Source: an uncultured Oscillospiraceae bacterium (GTDB taxonomy: Bacteria > Bacillota > Clostridia > Oscillospirales > Ruminococcaceae). Taken from it: a stretch of DNA of 24,679 nt. Below the pieces are notes generated by a model. It saw only the letters and a list, made by a program, of their open reading frames with translations. It was not told the origin of the DNA and did no database searches. A program made the position numbers and the translations under genes. Positions within the stretch are counted from its first letter, which is position 1; each line of letters starts with the position of its first letter. The DNA is taken from NCBI GenBank assembly GCA_900546885.1, contig UREN01000030.1:1-24679 (forward strand). The letters are read 5' to 3'. This document shows, piece by piece, positions 23,334-24,679 of the stretch.

Positions 23334-23360
23334 CTTTGTTTTTGGCACAGATCACAGAAA

Positions 23361-23399
23361 AGCCCTCTGGCAGCCGCCCGGCAGCCAGAGGGCTTTTTT
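23361..23399 (+). terminator. Terminator of the smsCB operon
   Basis: AGCCCTCTGGC at 23361-23371 and GCCAGAGGGCT at 23384-23394 form a perfect 11-bp stem with a 12-base loop. A run of Ts ends at 23399. Confidence 0.92.
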
Positions 23400-23483
23400 G
23401 CCGCAGCATGCCCTTCGCCGATGCGCCGGCCCTTCTGGCGGGCGGCTTGCCTTGCCGCCTGGCCCCGGCCTTTGCCGCCGGAT

Positions 23484-23513
23484 TTGCAGTGTGGTGCCGC
23501 TGTGTGCTATGAT
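23484..23513 (+). promoter_or_regulatory. Promoter of the PNPOx-like gene
   Basis: TTGCAG at 23484-23489 and TATGAT at 23508-23513 are separated by 18 bases. It lies about 80 bases upstream of the ATG at 23596. Confidence 0.6.
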
Positions 23514-23595
23514 ACAGAAAACCAGGCCCGGCAAAGAAAGCCGGCAGGTGCGCAGGCCCGGGTGGCCGCGCGCCGGAAAAGAAGGAGGAAAGGCT

Positions 23596-24081
23596 ATGGA
23601 GTTCCGGCCCATACGAAGAAACCGGCAGCAGCTGACACAGGAGCAGGCGTGGGCCCTGCTGGAACAGGGAAGCTACGGTGTGCTGGCTGTGCAGGGGGAT
23701 GGCGGATGGCCCTATGCGGTGCCGCTGAACTATGTGTGCCAGGCGGGCAGCATTTATTTTCACTGTGCCAAAGCGGGCCATAAGCTGGATGCCATGCGCG
23801 CACACCCGCAGGTGTGCTTTACCGTGGTGGGAAAGTCAGATGTGGTAAGCAGCAAATTCACCACCTATTTCAGCAGCGTGGTGGCCTTTGGCACGGCGCG
23901 CGTTGTGGAAGAAAACAGCGCCCGGCTTGCCGTGTTGCGCGCCCTGGTAGAGAAATATTCGCCGCACGAGCCGGAGGAAAACAAGGCCCATGAAGTGGAC
24001 AGCTGCGGCACATCCTGCATTGTGGCCATCGATGTGGTGCACCTTACAGGCAAACAGGCCATTGAACTGGTGGAACAATAA
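23596..24081 (+). CDS. Pyridoxamine 5'-phosphate oxidase-like flavoprotein (Nim-like)
   Basis: This 161-residue split-barrel protein belongs to the PNPOx-like superfamily. It matches the anaerobe group annotated as Nim-like or flavin-binding: an N-terminal arginine-rich start (EFRPIRRNR), GWPYAVPLNYV (37-47), IYFHCAKAGHKLDAM (52-66) and the SSVVAFGTARV segment. Members bind FMN or related cofactors. Some Nim proteins reduce nitroimidazoles, but that cannot be assumed here. AAGGAGGAAAGG lies just upstream of the ATG, which fixes the start. The gene is followed by a GNAT gene 32 bases downstream. Confidence 0.88.
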   Translation: MEFRPIRRNRQQLTQEQAWALLEQGSYGVLAVQGDGGWPYAVPLNYVCQAGSIYFHCAKAGHKLDAMRAHPQVCFTVVGKSDVVSSKFTTYFSSVVAFGTARVVEENSARLAVLRALVEKYSPHEPEENKAHEVDSCGTSCIVAIDVVHLTGKQAIELVEQ

Positions 24082-24113
24082 CGGGCAAAAGTGGCCGAAG
24101 GGGGCAGCGGGCT

Positions 24114-24638
24114 TTGGAATATAGAAGGCTGAGCGCAGAGGAGATCTGCCCGGGGCTGTTCCGGCATTTTGTCCGCCGCCAGCAGGTCACCCGATGCTGG
24201 TGCAGGGAAAATGGAGAATGGCGCGTGAAGGACACCCCTTTTCTGGATGACTGGACGCCGGAAGATTATGAAACGCTGGCCCGCTGCCTGAAAAACACCT
24301 GTGGGGCCGGCGGGTTTGTGTGCGCCGCCTTTTGCGAAGGGGCGCTGAAAGGGTTTGCCTCTGTGGAGGCCGGCCTGTTCGGCGGCGGCCGGTATCTGGA
24401 ACTTTCCAGCCTTCATGTGTCGCAAGAGCTGCGCGGGCAGGGCGTGGGGAAAAAGCTGCTTCATGCGGCCGTGCAATGGGCCAGAGGCCAGGGGGCGAAA
24501 AGGCTTTACATCTCTGCACACCCTGCGGTGGAAAGCCAGGCCTTTTACCGGGCAATGGGCTGCACGCCGGCGCAGGTTTGCCGCCCGGCCCATGCGGGGC
24601 GCGGGCCCGCCGGCCGCCCGCTGGAGCTGTTGCTGTAA
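24114..24638 (+). CDS. GNAT family N-acetyltransferase
   Basis: This 174-residue protein has a GNAT fold. The acetyl-CoA pyrophosphate-binding motif A is LHVSQELRGQGVGKKLL (about 101-117, Q/R-x-x-G-x-G), followed by a helix and the SQAFYRAMGC motif B (around 140-150). The N-terminal region with WTPEDYE is typical of a clostridial subgroup of unknown substrate. The start is a TTG at 24114 with AGGGGG about 12 bases upstream. No closer ATG is suitable. It is probably co-transcribed with the PNPOx-like gene. The window ends 41 bases after its stop. Confidence 0.87.
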   Translation: MEYRRLSAEEICPGLFRHFVRRQQVTRCWCRENGEWRVKDTPFLDDWTPEDYETLARCLKNTCGAGGFVCAAFCEGALKGFASVEAGLFGGGRYLELSSLHVSQELRGQGVGKKLLHAAVQWARGQGAKRLYISAHPAVESQAFYRAMGCTPAQVCRPAHAGRGPAGRPLELLL

Positions 24639-24679
24639 GGGTACACCCGGCCCCTTTGAAAAGAAAAACAAAAAAGGGC

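Overview
The window looks like chromosomal DNA from a G+C-rich anaerobic Firmicute, probably a gut Clostridium of the Oscillospiraceae/Ruminococcaceae type (inference). The reasons are the conserved darA-holB-ricT-rsmI cluster, a clostridial 2[4Fe-4S] ferredoxin, a complete V-type ATPase operon in the Enterococcus-like order, a minimal two-gene SUF-like system, good sigma-A type promoters and strong GGAGG ribosome sites. No phage, transposase, CRISPR or plasmid genes are visible. Most of it is core or housekeeping DNA.

Layout. 1-325: the tail of an upstream gene, a terminator, and the leader of a YitT-family membrane protein. 1202-1574: a 373-base intergenic stretch with a cluster of DnaA-box-like nonamers, the most unusual non-coding region here. 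1575-6649 (+): a rhomboid-like protein without the catalytic dyad, then DarA (c-di-AMP receptor), HolB (delta prime), RicT, a ferredoxin with its own promoter, RsmI and a YfcE-type phosphoesterase. 6901-7604 (-): a membrane-anchored NERD-domain protein with a degenerate active site. 7781-7857 (+): tRNA-Arg(ACG). 7978-12229 (+): a MarR regulator and a heterodimeric ABC exporter with one degenerate and one canonical nucleotide-binding domain. 12271-12300: a terminator shared by two convergent operons. 12316-21131 (-): nine V-ATPase genes in the order F-I-K-E-C-G-A-B-D (ntp names). 21688-23333 (+): an SMS-type SmsC-SmsB pair for Fe-S cluster assembly, with a 27-bp dyad over its promoter. 23596-24638 (+): a PNPOx/Nim-like flavoprotein and a GNAT acetyltransferase.

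How the parts work together. The V-ATPase rotor subunit keeps the Na+-ligand pattern known from Enterococcus hirae NtpK, so the operon probably encodes a sodium-coupled rotary ATPase. The ferredoxin, the cysteine-rich RicT and the Sms pair fit an Fe-S-rich anaerobic lifestyle. The MarR gene has an inverted repeat across its own start site, which suggests self-control of the exporter operon. I found no convincing wholly new multi-gene system. The best leads are the DnaA-box cluster, the SMS promoter dyad, the structured leaders and intercistronic hairpins, and several proteins that keep a fold but have lost catalytic residues (rhomboid, NERD, HolB zinc module).
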